Shown piece after piece: positions 37,641 to 48,389 of a stretch of 64,000 nt of DNA. This stretch comes from Arthrobacter terricola (GTDB lineage Bacteria > Actinomycetota > Actinomycetes > Actinomycetales > Micrococcaceae), in the NCBI RefSeq assembly GCF_004354015.1, contig NZ_SMRU01000004.1:42953-106952 (forward strand). Reading direction: 5' to 3'. Below the pieces are notes generated by a model. It worked only from the letters and a program-made list of their open reading frames with translations, had not been told where the DNA came from and ran no database searches. Numbering within the stretch: the stretch's first letter is position 1; each line of letters opens with the position of its first letter. A program made the position numbers and the translations under genes.

Positions 37641-38180
37641 GTGACCAGACGAACCGAGCCGGGAGGTCCACACTGGCGGAGAGTGATGTCAGCCCTCGCC
37701 AATAAGGACGCGCGCATCGTCTACGCAGAAACAGTGCTCGGCGCGCAAGTCCCCGACATCCCCGGCGGTCCGCACGGAAGCAGGCTGAGCGACCGTCGTC
37801 GAAACCAAGCTACCGCCCTCCTGCTCGAATCCGGACTCATCGAACGGAAGGCAGGGAACCAACTAGCGGCGTCCGAGGCAATCTTTCGCGACCTGCTCAC
37901 GCAGCAGCCCAGACGCCACGCCCAGACGGGGTTGGACCGCTTCATGCGGCTGGGCAGAATCGAGAGGTATCCAGCCAACATGGGCGAACGACGGGAACTG
38001 CTGGCCCGGATCGTCAGTGAAGCATTCAGCCCCGGAGAACACCTGACCGAAAGGCAGGTGAACGAACGGCTCCTCGGCTACACCGACGACGTCGTCATGC
38101 TGCGCCGCTACCTGATCGACTTCGAATTATTGGATCGGACACCGTCAGGCTCGTCGTACTCACGGAAGATGGCACCGTAA
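37641..38180 (+). CDS. DUF2087-domain protein
   Basis: 179 aa, GTG with GAGGA upstream (ATG 37686 also possible). A helical N-terminal part resembles a winged-helix segment (RRNQATALLLESGLIER); the C-terminal DUF2087 follows: RIERYPANMGERRELLARI, LTERQVNERLLGYTDDVVML and RRYLIDFELLDRTPSGSSY. Such proteins are probably transcription-related; ligand unknown. Confidence 0.82.
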   Translation: MTRRTEPGGPHWRRVMSALANKDARIVYAETVLGAQVPDIPGGPHGSRLSDRRRNQATALLLESGLIERKAGNQLAASEAIFRDLLTQQPRRHAQTGLDRFMRLGRIERYPANMGERRELLARIVSEAFSPGEHLTERQVNERLLGYTDDVVMLRRYLIDFELLDRTPSGSSYSRKMAP

Positions 38181-38198
38181 GCGGCTTGCCACAATCCC

Positions 38199-39056
38199 CT
38201 ACACACTCGCCGATTGCCGGGCGCGGTAGGCATCAGCGGCATAGACGCCGAGAATCCGAATGTCCGTGGTGAAGAATTCCAGCTCTTCCAGGGCCCGCCG
38301 AAGACGTGGGTCCTCGGGGTGGCCCTCGACGTCGGCAATGAAGGTGGTAGCGGTGAATTCGTTGCCCACCATGTAGCTTTCCAAACGGGTCATGTTGACG
38401 CCGTTAGTCGCGAAACCGCCCAGCGCCTTGTACAAGGCGGACGGGACGTTTCGGACGCTGAAAACGAAGCTCGTGATCGCTGGACCAGTGAGCTCGTCCC
38501 TCGAGGGAAGGTCTCCTTCCCTCGCCAAGACCACGAAGCGGGTGGTGTTGGTGGGGTCGTCCTCGACGCTGGACGCCAGCACCTCGAGCCCGTACAGCTC
38601 GGCTGCCAGGGGCGGAGCCAGCGAGAGCTTTCGGGGATCGTTCCAGTCACGAACCTCCCGGGCAGAGCCGGCGGTATCTCCAGCAATAACCGGCTTCAAG
38701 CCTGCCTGGCGGATGATCCGCCGGCACTGGCCGAGGGCGTGGATGTGGCTGTGCACCTCGGTGGCGTCTTCGATGGTGCTTCCCGGTATGCCCAGAAGGT
38801 CGAAACGGATGGGCAGGAAGTACTCGCCAACAATCTGCAGCTTGGACTGCGGAAGCAGGATGTGGATATCGGCGACACGGCCGGCGATCGAGTTTTCGAT
38901 CGGGATCATGGCCAAATCCACGGACCCTCCGGAGACCTGTTCAAACGCGTCCTCAAAGCTGGCACAAGGCACGCTCCCGAGATCGGGAAACATTTCCCTA
39001 CACGCCATATCCGAGTTGGCCCCGGGCTCTCCTTGGTACGCAATCATCTGGGTCAT
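38199..39056 (-). CDS. pheA: Prephenate dehydratase
   Basis: 285 aa from ATG 39056. Converts prephenate to phenylpyruvate in phenylalanine synthesis. The catalytic domain has IAYQGEPGANSDMACRE, MIPIENSIAGRVADIH, HALGQCRRIIRQ and the catalytic NTTRFVVLA. The ACT domain (SFVFSVRNVPSALYKALGGF) ends MTRLESYMVG where most PheA proteins have TRIESRP. This form, and the catalytic-domain wording, resemble alphaproteobacterial enzymes rather than the usual actinobacterial ones, which hints at transfer or a second copy. Confidence 0.93.
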   Translation of the reverse strand: MTQMIAYQGEPGANSDMACREMFPDLGSVPCASFEDAFEQVSGGSVDLAMIPIENSIAGRVADIHILLPQSKLQIVGEYFLPIRFDLLGIPGSTIEDATEVHSHIHALGQCRRIIRQAGLKPVIAGDTAGSAREVRDWNDPRKLSLAPPLAAELYGLEVLASSVEDDPTNTTRFVVLAREGDLPSRDELTGPAITSFVFSVRNVPSALYKALGGFATNGVNMTRLESYMVGNEFTATTFIADVEGHPEDPRLRRALEELEFFTTDIRILGVYAADAYRARQSASV

Positions 39057-39108
39057 GCTGCCCATCGTTTCACGCGCCGCTTGGCGGCCCAACTATGTCG
39101 TAAACGGG

Positions 39109-39678
39109 TCAGCGGGCAGCCAATGCCTCCAGCACCTCGGCGGTGGTCCCGAGCTCCCCCAGCTTCGGGAACTGGTGCTTGACTGACGCCTCATGCGCTT
39201 CGGCATTACCGTCAGTCATCGCGTCCAGCACGAAGGCAACGTGGTAACCAAGCTCGTATGCCGAGCGGGCTGTCGACTCCACACCGGAAGTGGTGGAGAC
39301 CCCGGTCAGCACGATCTGGTTGGCCCCGGCTCCCTTGAGCTTCGCATCGAGATCGGTGGACAAGAAGGCACCGAAAGTCCTCTTCGTGACGGTGATGTCA
39401 CTCGGCTGCTGGTTCAACTCCGGAACGAGAACGGTGGCCTCAGCCGGCAATGACTGCGGACCGGACCGGCCCAGTGCTTTGCTCCGCTCAGTGCGGCCGG
39501 GTGCCGTGGCATCGACATTGACGAGCACAACGGGCAAACCCTTCGCCCGGAACGCCTCAGCGAGGTCCGCGGAATTCCTGATGACCTGGTCGATCGGGTG
39601 CGCAGCGGGCTGACCGACAATGCCGGACTGCAGGTCGATGACAACAAGGGCAGGTACCTGCTCAAGTTCGATGCTCAT
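39109..39678 (-). CDS. Isochorismatase-fold cysteine-hydrolase family protein without the cysteine
   Basis: 189 aa, GAAGGAG before the ATG. Asp in LVVIDLQSGIV and Lys in TVTKRTFGAF fit two triad residues, but the nucleophile position reads GVSTTSGVESTAR: Gly instead of Cys. EntB-type isochorismatases share Gly at this place (GVYAHIGC), so an amidase reaction by cysteine is unlikely and ether/vinyl-ether hydrolysis or a lost activity is possible. Confidence 0.83.
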   Translation of the reverse strand: MSIELEQVPALVVIDLQSGIVGQPAAHPIDQVIRNSADLAEAFRAKGLPVVLVNVDATAPGRTERSKALGRSGPQSLPAEATVLVPELNQQPSDITVTKRTFGAFLSTDLDAKLKGAGANQIVLTGVSTTSGVESTARSAYELGYHVAFVLDAMTDGNAEAHEASVKHQFPKLGELGTTAEVLEALAAR

Positions 39679-39740
39679 GGAGACTCCTTCGAGAGGCGGC
39701 GGTAGTTAAGACCGAGGTTGAGTAGTTGAGGCGGCAAACA

Positions 39741-39769
39741 GATGGCGGGCAGCAACGCTGCCCGCCATC
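39741..39769. terminator. Terminator after nrdF
   Basis: Perfect 13-base arms (39741-39753 and 39757-39769) around AAC, 16 bases beyond the nrdF stop on the minus strand. Confidence 0.85.
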
Positions 39770-39784
39770 ATCCAAAGAAAGAAG

Positions 39785-40768
<984 letters not shown>

Positions 40769-40795
40769 TTAAGGTGTGTGTTCTTTAAGGTAAGC

Positions 40796-40827
40796 GTACG
40801 ACGCCGGGCGCTCACCCGGCGTCGTAC
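40796..40827. terminator. Hairpin between nrdE and nrdF
   Basis: Perfect 13-base arms (40796-40808 and 40815-40827) with loop CGCTCA. It lies 54 bases after nrdE on the minus strand and 37 bases before nrdF: either a partial terminator, or an RNA stability element that sets the E:F ratio. Confidence 0.75.
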
Positions 40828-40880
40828 TCTTCAGTTTTAGGGCGCGGCGGCTGCCGCAATTCATCAACCTAAATCGGTTG

Positions 40881-43028
40881 TCACAGCATGCAGCTGACGC
40901 AACCCTCAACCTCGGTCCCTTCCAGCGCGAGCTGGCGGAGGCGGATGTAGTAGAGCGTCTTGATGCCCTTGCGCCAGGCGTAAATCTGAGCCTTGTTGAT
41001 GTCGCGCGTGGTGGCGGTGTCCTTGAAGAACAGGGTCAGGGACAGGCCCTGGTCCACGTGCTGCGTGGCAGCGGCGTAGGTGTCGATGATCTTCTCGTAA
41101 CCGATCTCGTACGCATCCTGGTAGTACTCCAGGTTGTCATTCGTCAGGTACGGCGCCGGGTAGTAGACGCGGCCGATCTTGCCTTCCTTGCGGATCTCGA
41201 TCTTCGAGGCAACCGGGTGGATGGAGGAGGTCGAGTTGTTGATGTAGCTGATGGAACCGGTGGGCGGTACGGCCTGCAAGTTCTGGTTGTAGATGCCGTG
41301 CTCCATAACGGAAGCCTTCAGCTCGCGCCAGTCATCCTGCGTGGGGATGTCGATCCCGGCGAAAAGCTCGCGCACACGCTCGGTTTCCGGAGCCCATTCC
41401 TGCTCGGTGTACTTGTCGAAGAACTCGCCGCTTGCGTAGGCGGAGTTCTCGAAGCCGCCGAACCGCTCGCCTGTTTCGATGGCGAGCTTGTTCGAGGCAC
41501 GCAGCGCGTGGAACAGCACCGAGTAGAAGTAGATGTTCGTGAAGTCCAGGCCCTCTTCGGAACCGTAGTGGACCCGCTCGCGGGCAAGGTAGCCGTGCAG
41601 GTTCATCTGGCCAAGGCCGATCGCGTGGCTCTGGGCATTGCCCTGCGCGATGGACGGCACCGAGTTGATGTAGGACATGTCCGAAACGGCGCTCAGGGCC
41701 CGGATGGACGTCTCGATCGAGAGGCCGAAGTCCGGGGAATCCATGGTCTTGGCGATGTTCATCGAACCGAGGTTGCAGGAGATGTCCTTGCCCACGGTCT
41801 CGTAGGTCAGGTCCTCGTTGTAGATGGACGGCGTGGAAACCTGCAGGATCTCCGAGCACAGGTTGCTCATAGTGATCTTGCCGGCAACCGGGTTGGCCCG
41901 GTTCACAGTGTCCTCGAACATGATGTAGGGGTAGCCGGACTCGAACTGGATCTCCGCAAGTGTCTGGAAGAACTCGCGGGCGTTGATCTTGGTCTTCTTG
42001 ATCCGGGAGTCGTCCACCATCTCGTAGTACTTCTCGGTGACCGAAACATCCGAGAACGGCACACCATAGACGCGTTCGACGTCGTACGGCGAGAAGAGGT
42101 ACATGTCCTCGTTCTTCTTGGCCAGTTCGAAGGTGATGTCCGGAACCACGACGCCGAGGGACAGCGTCTTGATGCGGATCTTCTCGTCGGCGTTCTCGCG
42201 CTTCGTGTCCAGGAAGCGGTAGATGTCCGGGTGGTGAGCGTGCAGGTACACGGCACCCGCGCCCTGTCGGGCACCGAGCTGGTTGGCGTAGGAGAAGCTG
42301 TCTTCGAGGAGCTTCATGACGGGAATGACGCCGGAGGACTGGTTCTCGATCTGCTTGATCGGCGCGCCGTGCTCACGGATGTTCGTCAAGGAAAGGGCGA
42401 CACCGCCGCCGCGCTTGGACAACTGCAGCGCCGAGTTGATGCCGCGCGCGATCGACTCCATATTGTCTTCGATGCGCAGGAGGAAGCACGAAACCAGCTC
42501 GCCACGCTGCGCCTTTCCCGCGTTGAGGAACGTGGGGGTCGCCGGCTGGAAGCGCCCTTCGATGATCTCATCCACCAGACGCGTGGCGAGCTCTTCGTTT
42601 CCACGGCCCAAGTGCAAGGCGACCATGCAGACACGGTCCTCATAGCGCTCCAGGAAACGCTTGCCGTCGAACGTCTTGAGCGTGTAGGAGGTGTAGAACT
42701 TGAAGGCGCCAAGGAAGGTCTCGAAACGGAACTTCTTCTTGTACGCGCGGTTGAACAGGTCACGGATGAAGTTCATCGTGTACTGGTCGAGGGTCTCGCG
42801 CTCGTAGTACTGGTTCTTGACCAGGTAGTCGAGCTTTTCTTCGAGGTCGTGGAAGAAAACCGTGTTGTTGTTGACGTGCTGCAGGAAGTACTGGTGCGCG
42901 GCCTCACGGTCGGCTTCGAACTGGATCTCTCCGTTGGCGCCGTAGAGGTTCAGCATTGCGTTGAGCTCATGGTAGCCAAGGCCCTTGTAGGCCTCCGGCA
43001 ACGGCTTCTTGGCCTTAGTGGTGTCCAC
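40881..43028 (-). CDS. nrdE: Class Ib ribonucleotide reductase alpha subunit
   Basis: 715 aa from GTG 43028, chosen because AAGGG sits just before it and the length then fits the family; the open frame goes on to a TTG at 43070 inside nrdI. Catalytic subunit that reduces ribonucleoside diphosphates. Seen: [14 protein letters not shown] with an active-site Cys, [13 protein letters not shown] (Asn/Cys/Glu of the active site), [17 protein letters not shown], and the C-terminal CVSC pair that takes electrons from NrdH. Confidence 0.96.
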   Translation of the reverse strand: MDTTKAKKPLPEAYKGLGYHELNAMLNLYGANGEIQFEADREAAHQYFLQHVNNNTVFFHDLEEKLDYLVKNQYYERETLDQYTMNFIRDLFNRAYKKKFRFETFLGAFKFYTSYTLKTFDGKRFLERYEDRVCMVALHLGRGNEELATRLVDEIIEGRFQPATPTFLNAGKAQRGELVSCFLLRIEDNMESIARGINSALQLSKRGGGVALSLTNIREHGAPIKQIENQSSGVIPVMKLLEDSFSYANQLGARQGAGAVYLHAHHPDIYRFLDTKRENADEKIRIKTLSLGVVVPDITFELAKKNEDMYLFSPYDVERVYGVPFSDVSVTEKYYEMVDDSRIKKTKINAREFFQTLAEIQFESGYPYIMFEDTVNRANPVAGKITMSNLCSEILQVSTPSIYNEDLTYETVGKDISCNLGSMNIAKTMDSPDFGLSIETSIRALSAVSDMSYINSVPSIAQGNAQSHAIGLGQMNLHGYLARERVHYGSEEGLDFTNIYFYSVLFHALRASNKLAIETGERFGGFENSAYASGEFFDKYTEQEWAPETERVRELFAGIDIPTQDDWRELKASVMEHGIYNQNLQAVPPTGSISYINNSTSSIHPVASKIEIRKEGKIGRVYYPAPYLTNDNLEYYQDAYEIGYEKIIDTYAAATQHVDQGLSLTLFFKDTATTRDINKAQIYAWRKGIKTLYYIRLRQLALEGTEVEGCVSCML

Positions 43029-43039
43029 AGCGCCCTTCG

Positions 43040-43510
43040 TTACTTCTGTTTCTGCGACAGTCGTGTCCAAAACGTTTCCAATCCTTGATTGACCCGAACG
43101 ACGTCTTCCGGCGTCCCCATGAGTTCAAACCTGTAAAGATGCGGCACCTTGCACTTGGCGGCGACGATGTCTCCCGCTGCGCAATAGTTGTCCGCGAAGT
43201 TGGTGTTTCCTGCTCCGATCACTCCGCGGATCAGTTCCCTGTTCCGCGGGTTGTTCAGAAACCTGATGACTTGCTTGGGCACCGACCCTTCACCGTTGGT
43301 ACCACCATACGTAGGCAGAACCAGGACGAAAGGCTCGAGTGCGAGCAGCGGAGCGTCCTTGGCATGGAGCGGAATGCGTGCCGCGTCAACGCCAAGCTTC
43401 TCGACGAAGCGCTTGGTGTTCTCAGATGTGGAGGAAAAGTAGATGAGGTGACTCCTCGTACTGACCGCTTCAGCGTGTCCTTGCGCAGATGCTGTTGCCA
43501 GCGCTGCCAT
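43040..43510 (-). CDS. nrdI: NrdI flavodoxin-like protein
   Basis: 156 aa from ATG 43510 (GAGGTG upstream). Flavodoxin-like protein that supplies oxidant to assemble the NrdF manganese cofactor. [17 protein letters not shown] (FMN phosphate loop), LPTYGGTNG and [14 protein letters not shown] are the NrdI signatures. It stops 12 bases before the nrdE start. Confidence 0.95.
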   Translation of the reverse strand: MAALATASAQGHAEAVSTRSHLIYFSSTSENTKRFVEKLGVDAARIPLHAKDAPLLALEPFVLVLPTYGGTNGEGSVPKQVIRFLNNPRNRELIRGVIGAGNTNFADNYCAAGDIVAAKCKVPHLYRFELMGTPEDVVRVNQGLETFWTRLSQKQK

Positions 43511-43602
43511 GGGAGTCACCTCGACTACTACTTTGAAATGCTAATCCGTGCGTTGCGTGCCGCCTGCGCCCGGTCTTGAATGGAGGCCCGGCTTGAAAAA
43601 GG

Positions 43603-43845
43603 CTAGGCCACGGACGCGGCAGCCTGAGCCAGTTCCTCGATCTTGTCCGGACGGAATCCTGACCAGTGGTCCTGCTCGGTCACCACGACGGGAGCCTGCA
43701 TGTATCCAAGGGCCTTCAGGCGCTCAAGGGCCTCGGCATCCTGGGAGATGTCAACGCTCTGGTAGGCAATGCCCTTCTTATCAAGTGCACGGTAGGTTGC
43801 GTTGCACTGAACACAGGCCGGCTTCGTGTACACCGTTACAGTCAT
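43603..43845 (-). CDS. nrdH: NrdH redoxin
   Basis: 80 aa glutaredoxin-like electron donor for NrdE. Redox pair CVQC at residues 11-14 (YTKPACVQCNATYRAL), cis-Pro motif QAPVVV, and WSGFRPDKI, the NrdH signature that binds thioredoxin reductase. Start ATG 43845; GGGGACAGG lies before it. First gene of the nrd operon, behind NrdR-like sites. Confidence 0.95.
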   Translation of the reverse strand: MTVTVYTKPACVQCNATYRALDKKGIAYQSVDISQDAEALERLKALGYMQAPVVVTEQDHWSGFRPDKIEELAQAAASVA

Positions 43846-44369
43846 GGTCCCTGTCCCCTTAGTTGAAGTCTTAACTCTTCGTATTGGCAGGCCCCGACCG
43901 GAACTGTTCCGTCTCCGATACCGGCCCGCTGGCCACCGAGGCAACCAAACGCTCTATTACGTCCTGCGCTGTTTCCGTCTAGCGCTTCCAGCGCTTCGTG
44001 TCTTGCGCTGGTTTCCCGCTCAATCCGTACAGTCGATACTACATGTAGTGCAAGCGCCTCTGCGGACCCCCAAGATGATGTATTACAAGTATGTCATTTA
44101 ACACACCGGTAGTCCACAGGCCGAGGGGTCAAAAATGTCCGGAAATCCGCCAAATCCGGAGACGAAATCCACACCCTGTGGAGTACTTAGCCACATTTAA
44201 TCGGCAGCGTGTCGCCCGGTTCCCGGCGTGTCGCGCCACCTTTCAAGCAGCGCTCCGATGAGGTCTGCGGCACACTCGCGGGGATGGCGGGAACACCATC
44301 AGAGATGCAATTCACACCGCTATGCTGGCTTGGCACGGATTCGACCGGCAACGAGCCTAAGGAACACTG
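43846..44369. other. Divergent nrdH/LysR control region
   Basis: 524 bases without a gene. It holds the NrdR-like box at 44036-44051 and a weaker one at 44080-44095, and must hold the promoters of nrdH (minus) and the LysR gene (plus). The repeated GCGCT(T/G) words around 43980-44012 have no clear meaning. Confidence 0.6.
44036..44051. promoter_or_regulatory. NrdR-box-like palindrome upstream of nrdH
   Basis: ATACTACATGTAGTGC has a perfect ACTACATGTAGT core and resembles the NrdR consensus ACACWATATWGTGT-like box. A weaker partner (44080-44095) lies 44 bases away, about four helical turns. NrdR boxes occur in pairs before RNR operons; match by eye. Confidence 0.55.
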
Positions 44370-45347
44370 ATGGTCAACCTCCTCCACTTGCGGACGCTGC
44401 TTGAGGTCACGCGCCTGGGTTCATTCGCGGCGGCCGCAACGCGCCTCGGCTATACCTCCTCAGCCGTCTCCCAACAGATGGCTGCGCTGGAACGCGATAC
44501 CGGCGTCGAACTCTTCCACCGCTCCGCCCGCAGCGTGGTTCCCACCGAAGCTGCTTTCACCATGGTGAGGCACGCCACCAAGGTGCTCACCGACGTCGAA
44601 ACTCTGCTGGCCGCCGCCTCAAGGAGCACGGACTCCCCAGTTCAGGAGCTGCGGGTGGGCATCTTCCCGAGCCTCGCCACATATGTCCTGCCGGACATCC
44701 TCCGGAATCCGCGCTGGAAGAAGCTGGGAATTGAACTCCGCGTGTCCGTGGCGGAACCGGTCCAGACCATCCAGGGGCTGCGCACCGGCGGCGACCTCGA
44801 CCTCGCCCTGGTTTACCAGGTGGGCCAATCGGGGCTTGCCTGGCCCCACACCCTCGAACGGCAATGGATCGGCGACGACGACTTCAAAGTTGTGCTCCCC
44901 GCATCCTGGGGAATCCGGGAAGACGCGGAAATGCAGGCATCCCAGTTGTCGGACATGCCCTGGATCATCCACCATCCGGGCACGAGCGATGCAGTGGTGA
45001 TCGAGCGCCTTTTCGCGAGCTGCAACCTCCACCCCCACGTGGTGGCGTACAGCGACGACTTCCACGCGAGCCTCGAGATGGCCGCGGCCGGCCTCGGCGC
45101 CGCGCTGGTGCCGGAACTGGCACTGCGGAACCGGCCGCCCGGCGTCGTGCTCCTCGACGTTCCGGACATCCGGCTGGCCCGGAACGTGTTCGCGTTGCTC
45201 ATCAACGAGAAACGCACGGCGCATGTTCAGCTCTTCACGGAGCTGCTCGCCGACACGCTTCGCGGAAGCGCATCGGCCGTGCGGGCCGGAGTCGCGGCGA
45301 CGACGCCCAAAACCCGCCAAAAGTCAACGACAAAACCGCTTACCTGA
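44370..45347 (+). CDS. LysR-family transcriptional regulator
   Basis: 325 aa, AAGGAA before the ATG. N-terminal HTH (residues 1-60): LLEVTRLGSFAAAATRLGYTSSAVSQQMAALE is split by the usual turn; the C-terminal substrate-binding domain follows (LRVGIFPSLATYVLP). It stands opposite nrdH. No catabolic genes are next to it, so the target is unknown. Confidence 0.9.
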   Translation: MVNLLHLRTLLEVTRLGSFAAAATRLGYTSSAVSQQMAALERDTGVELFHRSARSVVPTEAAFTMVRHATKVLTDVETLLAAASRSTDSPVQELRVGIFPSLATYVLPDILRNPRWKKLGIELRVSVAEPVQTIQGLRTGGDLDLALVYQVGQSGLAWPHTLERQWIGDDDFKVVLPASWGIREDAEMQASQLSDMPWIIHHPGTSDAVVIERLFASCNLHPHVVAYSDDFHASLEMAAAGLGAALVPELALRNRPPGVVLLDVPDIRLARNVFALLINEKRTAHVQLFTELLADTLRGSASAVRAGVAATTPKTRQKSTTKPLT

Positions 45348-45398
45348 AATCTTCCAGGAAGGTGGAACACGCCGCTTGTTTGGGATTATCTTGAAGAC

Positions 45399-45905
45399 AT
45401 GAGCAAGGTTGCGAGCAAACATTTTGGGGATATCGAGCTCAACCACGGGCGGGAGCACTGTTATGTGGCCTCACACGAGCTCGCAGGAAATCCCCTCGAA
45501 CTGGACCTGAACGTCACAGCGCACGATCACTTTGACGAGAAGGCACTCCACAAAGTGGATTACCGCCTGGGCTACCTCCCAGAGCTGGTGGACCAAGTCC
45601 GGGACATGATCGCCGACGAGCTGGGCCAGGACGGCACCAACTCCCAGCAGTTCCTCCATTTCCACTCCACGCAGCTCAAGGAAGAGCAACTGGAAGCGGT
45701 CTTCGGCGTGCGGGACAAAACGCAGCTGACCAACGAGGTCTTCCTCAAGGCCCTCAAACTCGGCCACGTGGCGATCTATCCAGGCCAGCCGGAACGCTAT
45801 TTTGTCCTCGATTTCACGCTGGGTTCGCGATTCACCGACGAACTGCTGGTGGTTTCGGCCGATGAAGACGGCGTCGTAGACGACGAAATCGTCTGGGAGT
45901 CGTAG
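45399..45905 (+). CDS. DUF2004-domain protein
   Basis: 168 aa soluble acidic protein (SKHFGDIELN at the N-terminus; LDFTLGSRFTDELLVVSAD near the C-terminus). This is the DUF2004 pattern. No known activity. A strong hairpin terminator follows. Confidence 0.8.
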   Translation: MSKVASKHFGDIELNHGREHCYVASHELAGNPLELDLNVTAHDHFDEKALHKVDYRLGYLPELVDQVRDMIADELGQDGTNSQQFLHFHSTQLKEEQLEAVFGVRDKTQLTNEVFLKALKLGHVAIYPGQPERYFVLDFTLGSRFTDELLVVSADEDGVVDDEIVWES

Positions 45906-45942
45906 GCGGACCCAAAACGGGATCGAAGAGCAAATAACGACT

Positions 45943-45973
45943 GCGGCCGGTCACCATTGAGGTGACCGGCCGC
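45943..45973. terminator. Two-way terminator between the DUF2004 gene and metE
   Basis: Perfect 13-base arms (45943-45955 and 45961-45973) with loop ATTGA. It sits between the two convergent stop codons. Confidence 0.88.
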
Positions 45974-45995
45974 CGTCGTTTGTACTACTTGCGTG

Positions 45996-48338
45996 CTACT
46001 TAGCTGATTCCAGCAGGCTCGCGCGGACCGTCTTGGTCGCCTTGACGAGGTTGCGCAGGGACTCTTCGGTCTCGGCGTAGCCGCGGGTCTTCAGGCCGCA
46101 GTCCGGGTTGACCCAGAGCTGGCGGGACGGGACGTGCTTGACAGCGGTTGCCAGGAGCTCGGTGACTTCGGCCTCGCCCGGGACACGCGGCGAGTGGATG
46201 TCGTAGACGCCCGGACCAACGCCGCGGCCGAAGCCGTGGGACTCGAGGTCGTGGACAACCTCCATGCGGGAGCGGGCAGCTTCGATCGAGGTGACGTCGG
46301 CGTCGAGGCCGTCGATCGCATCGATGATCACGCCGAACTCCGAGTAGCAGAGGTGGGTGTGGATCTGGGTGGAGTCCGCGGCCCCGGCGGTGGCCAGGCG
46401 GAAGGAGTCCACGGACCACTTCAGGTAAGCCTCGTGGTCGGCCTTGCGCAGCGGGAGGAGTTCGCGCAGCGCGGGCTCGTCCACCTGGATGACCTTGATG
46501 CCGGCGGCCTCGAGGTCTGCGATCTCGTCGCGCAGAGCGAGGCCTACCTGGTTGGCGGTCTCGCCCAGCGGCTGGTCGTCACGGACGAAGGACCAGGCCA
46601 GGATGGTGACCGGACCGGTCAACATGCCCTTCATCGGCTTGTTGGTCAGGGACTGTGCGTACTCTGCCCAGGCAACCGTGATGGGAGCCGAGCGGGTGAC
46701 GTCGCCCCACAGGATGGAGGGACGGGTGCAGCGGGAGCCGTAGGACTGGACCCAGCCGTGGACCGTGACGTCGAAGCCTTCAAGGTTCTCCGCGAAGTAC
46801 TGCACCATGTCGTTGCGCTCGGGCTCGCCGTGCACCAGGACGTCGTAGCCGAGCTCTTCCTGCAGGTCGACGACGCGCTTGATCTCGTCCTTCATGAGCT
46901 GCTCGTACTGAGCGTCGCTCAGCTCGCCCTTGTTGTTGCGTGCACGGGCCGAACGGATTTCGGAGGTCTGCGGGAAGGAGCCGATGGTGGTGGTGGGCAG
47001 CGGCGGCAGGTGCAGTGCTGCTTCCTGGGCGGCTTCACGGACCGAGTACTCGGAGCGGTTGAAGTCGGCTTCGGTCAGGGCGGCGGTGCGGGCACGGACG
47101 TCTGCGCGCTGGACGCCTTCCGCGGTGGCGCGGGAAGCAATCACGGCGGAAGCTTCGTCGATGGCAGCCTTGGCGGACGCGGGGTCGGCCAGGTAGTCGG
47201 CGAGGGTCTTGACCTCGACGGCCTTCTGGTCCGAGAACGCGAGCCAGCTGCGCAGCTGCTCGGAGAGCTGGGTCTCCTCAGCGGTGTCGTGCGGGACGTG
47301 CTGGGTGGACGTGGAGGTGCTGACGGCGAGCTTGCCGGCTGCGGCCTTCAGTTCGTCGAGCTTCGCGGCGGAAGCCGCGAGGTCGTTGCGCCAGATGTTG
47401 TGGCCGTCGACGACGCCGGCAACCAAGGTCTTGTCGCCAAGGCCCGCAAGGGCTGCCGCGGACGGGACCGCACCCTTGAAGACGTCGATGTGGAGGGCGT
47501 CGATGTTGGTCGCAGCGAGGGCACCAAGCTGGCCGTCAAGCGAACCGTACGGCGTGGAGACGAAGAGCTGCGGACGGGCAGCCGCACCGGCGAGAACCTC
47601 GTAGGCACGGGCAACAGCGGCCTGGATCTCCGCGGCCGGGGTGTCCTGGTCAACAACCAGGGCAGGCTCGTCGAGCTGGACCCAACTGGCGCCCGCAGCA
47701 GCGAGCTTGCCGAGGAGTTCGACGTAGACCGGGAGGATGTCCTCGAGGCGGGACAGCGGCGCGAAACCGGCGGGGGCGTCGTCGGAAGCCTTGGAGAGCA
47801 GCAGGTAGGTTACCGGTCCCACGATGTACGGGCGGGTCTCGACGCCGTTGGCCAGGGCGAACTCGAACTCTTCGACCTTGCGGGTGGACGCGAGGGTGAA
47901 CTCGGTCTCCGGTCCGATTTCCGGCACCAGGTAGTGGTAGTTGGTGTCGAACCACTTGGTCATTTCGAGCGGCTGCTGTTCCTTGTTGCCGCGGGCCAGG
48001 GTGAAGTAGCCGTCGATGTCCAGCTGTCCCTCAGCGTTGAGGAGCTTGCCGAAACGGGCCGGCACGGCGCCGAGGTGGGCCGTGGTGTCCAGGACCTGGT
48101 CGTAGTAGGAGAAGGTGCCCGGCACGGCGGCGGCTTCGGTGAGGCCGAGCTCCTGCAGGCGCTTCGCGATCGTCAGCTGGATGTCCTTGGCAGCGGCGTC
48201 AAGGGCTGCAGCGTCGATCTTGCCGGCCCAGTAAGCCTCGACGGCCTTCTTGAGCTCGCGACGGCGGCCGATGCGCGGGTAGCCGAGGAGCGAAGCGGAC
48301 GGGAAGGGAGTGGCGGTGGTGGTGTTCTGTTCAGTCAT
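45996..48338 (-). CDS. metE: Cobalamin-independent methionine synthase
   Basis: 780 aa from ATG 48338. Transfers methyl from 5-methyltetrahydrofolate triglutamate to homocysteine. N-terminal domain starts with LLGYPRIGRRRELKKAVE; the C-terminal catalytic half has zinc ligands in IHTHLCYSEF and NPDCGLKTR, and VIQVDEPALRE. It follows metF by 51 bases, so methyl donor and methyltransferase are made together. Confidence 0.96.
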   Translation of the reverse strand: MTEQNTTTATPFPSASLLGYPRIGRRRELKKAVEAYWAGKIDAAALDAAAKDIQLTIAKRLQELGLTEAAAVPGTFSYYDQVLDTTAHLGAVPARFGKLLNAEGQLDIDGYFTLARGNKEQQPLEMTKWFDTNYHYLVPEIGPETEFTLASTRKVEEFEFALANGVETRPYIVGPVTYLLLSKASDDAPAGFAPLSRLEDILPVYVELLGKLAAAGASWVQLDEPALVVDQDTPAAEIQAAVARAYEVLAGAAARPQLFVSTPYGSLDGQLGALAATNIDALHIDVFKGAVPSAAALAGLGDKTLVAGVVDGHNIWRNDLAASAAKLDELKAAAGKLAVSTSTSTQHVPHDTAEETQLSEQLRSWLAFSDQKAVEVKTLADYLADPASAKAAIDEASAVIASRATAEGVQRADVRARTAALTEADFNRSEYSVREAAQEAALHLPPLPTTTIGSFPQTSEIRSARARNNKGELSDAQYEQLMKDEIKRVVDLQEELGYDVLVHGEPERNDMVQYFAENLEGFDVTVHGWVQSYGSRCTRPSILWGDVTRSAPITVAWAEYAQSLTNKPMKGMLTGPVTILAWSFVRDDQPLGETANQVGLALRDEIADLEAAGIKVIQVDEPALRELLPLRKADHEAYLKWSVDSFRLATAGAADSTQIHTHLCYSEFGVIIDAIDGLDADVTSIEAARSRMEVVHDLESHGFGRGVGPGVYDIHSPRVPGEAEVTELLATAVKHVPSRQLWVNPDCGLKTRGYAETEESLRNLVKATKTVRASLLESAK

Positions 48339-48389
48339 GGGGGTTTCCTTGGGCAGTAGGTGCAAATCGTTGGACCGGAGACCGGCTGT

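Noticed and set aside
40878..43088. Long plus-strand open frame opposite nrdE
   Set aside because: It lies fully antisense to a clear NrdE, has Val/Leu/Arg-rich composition typical of a shadow frame and no domain.
46134..48359. Long plus-strand open frame opposite metE
   Set aside because: Antisense shadow of MetE: Gly/Val/Asp-rich and no recognisable domain.
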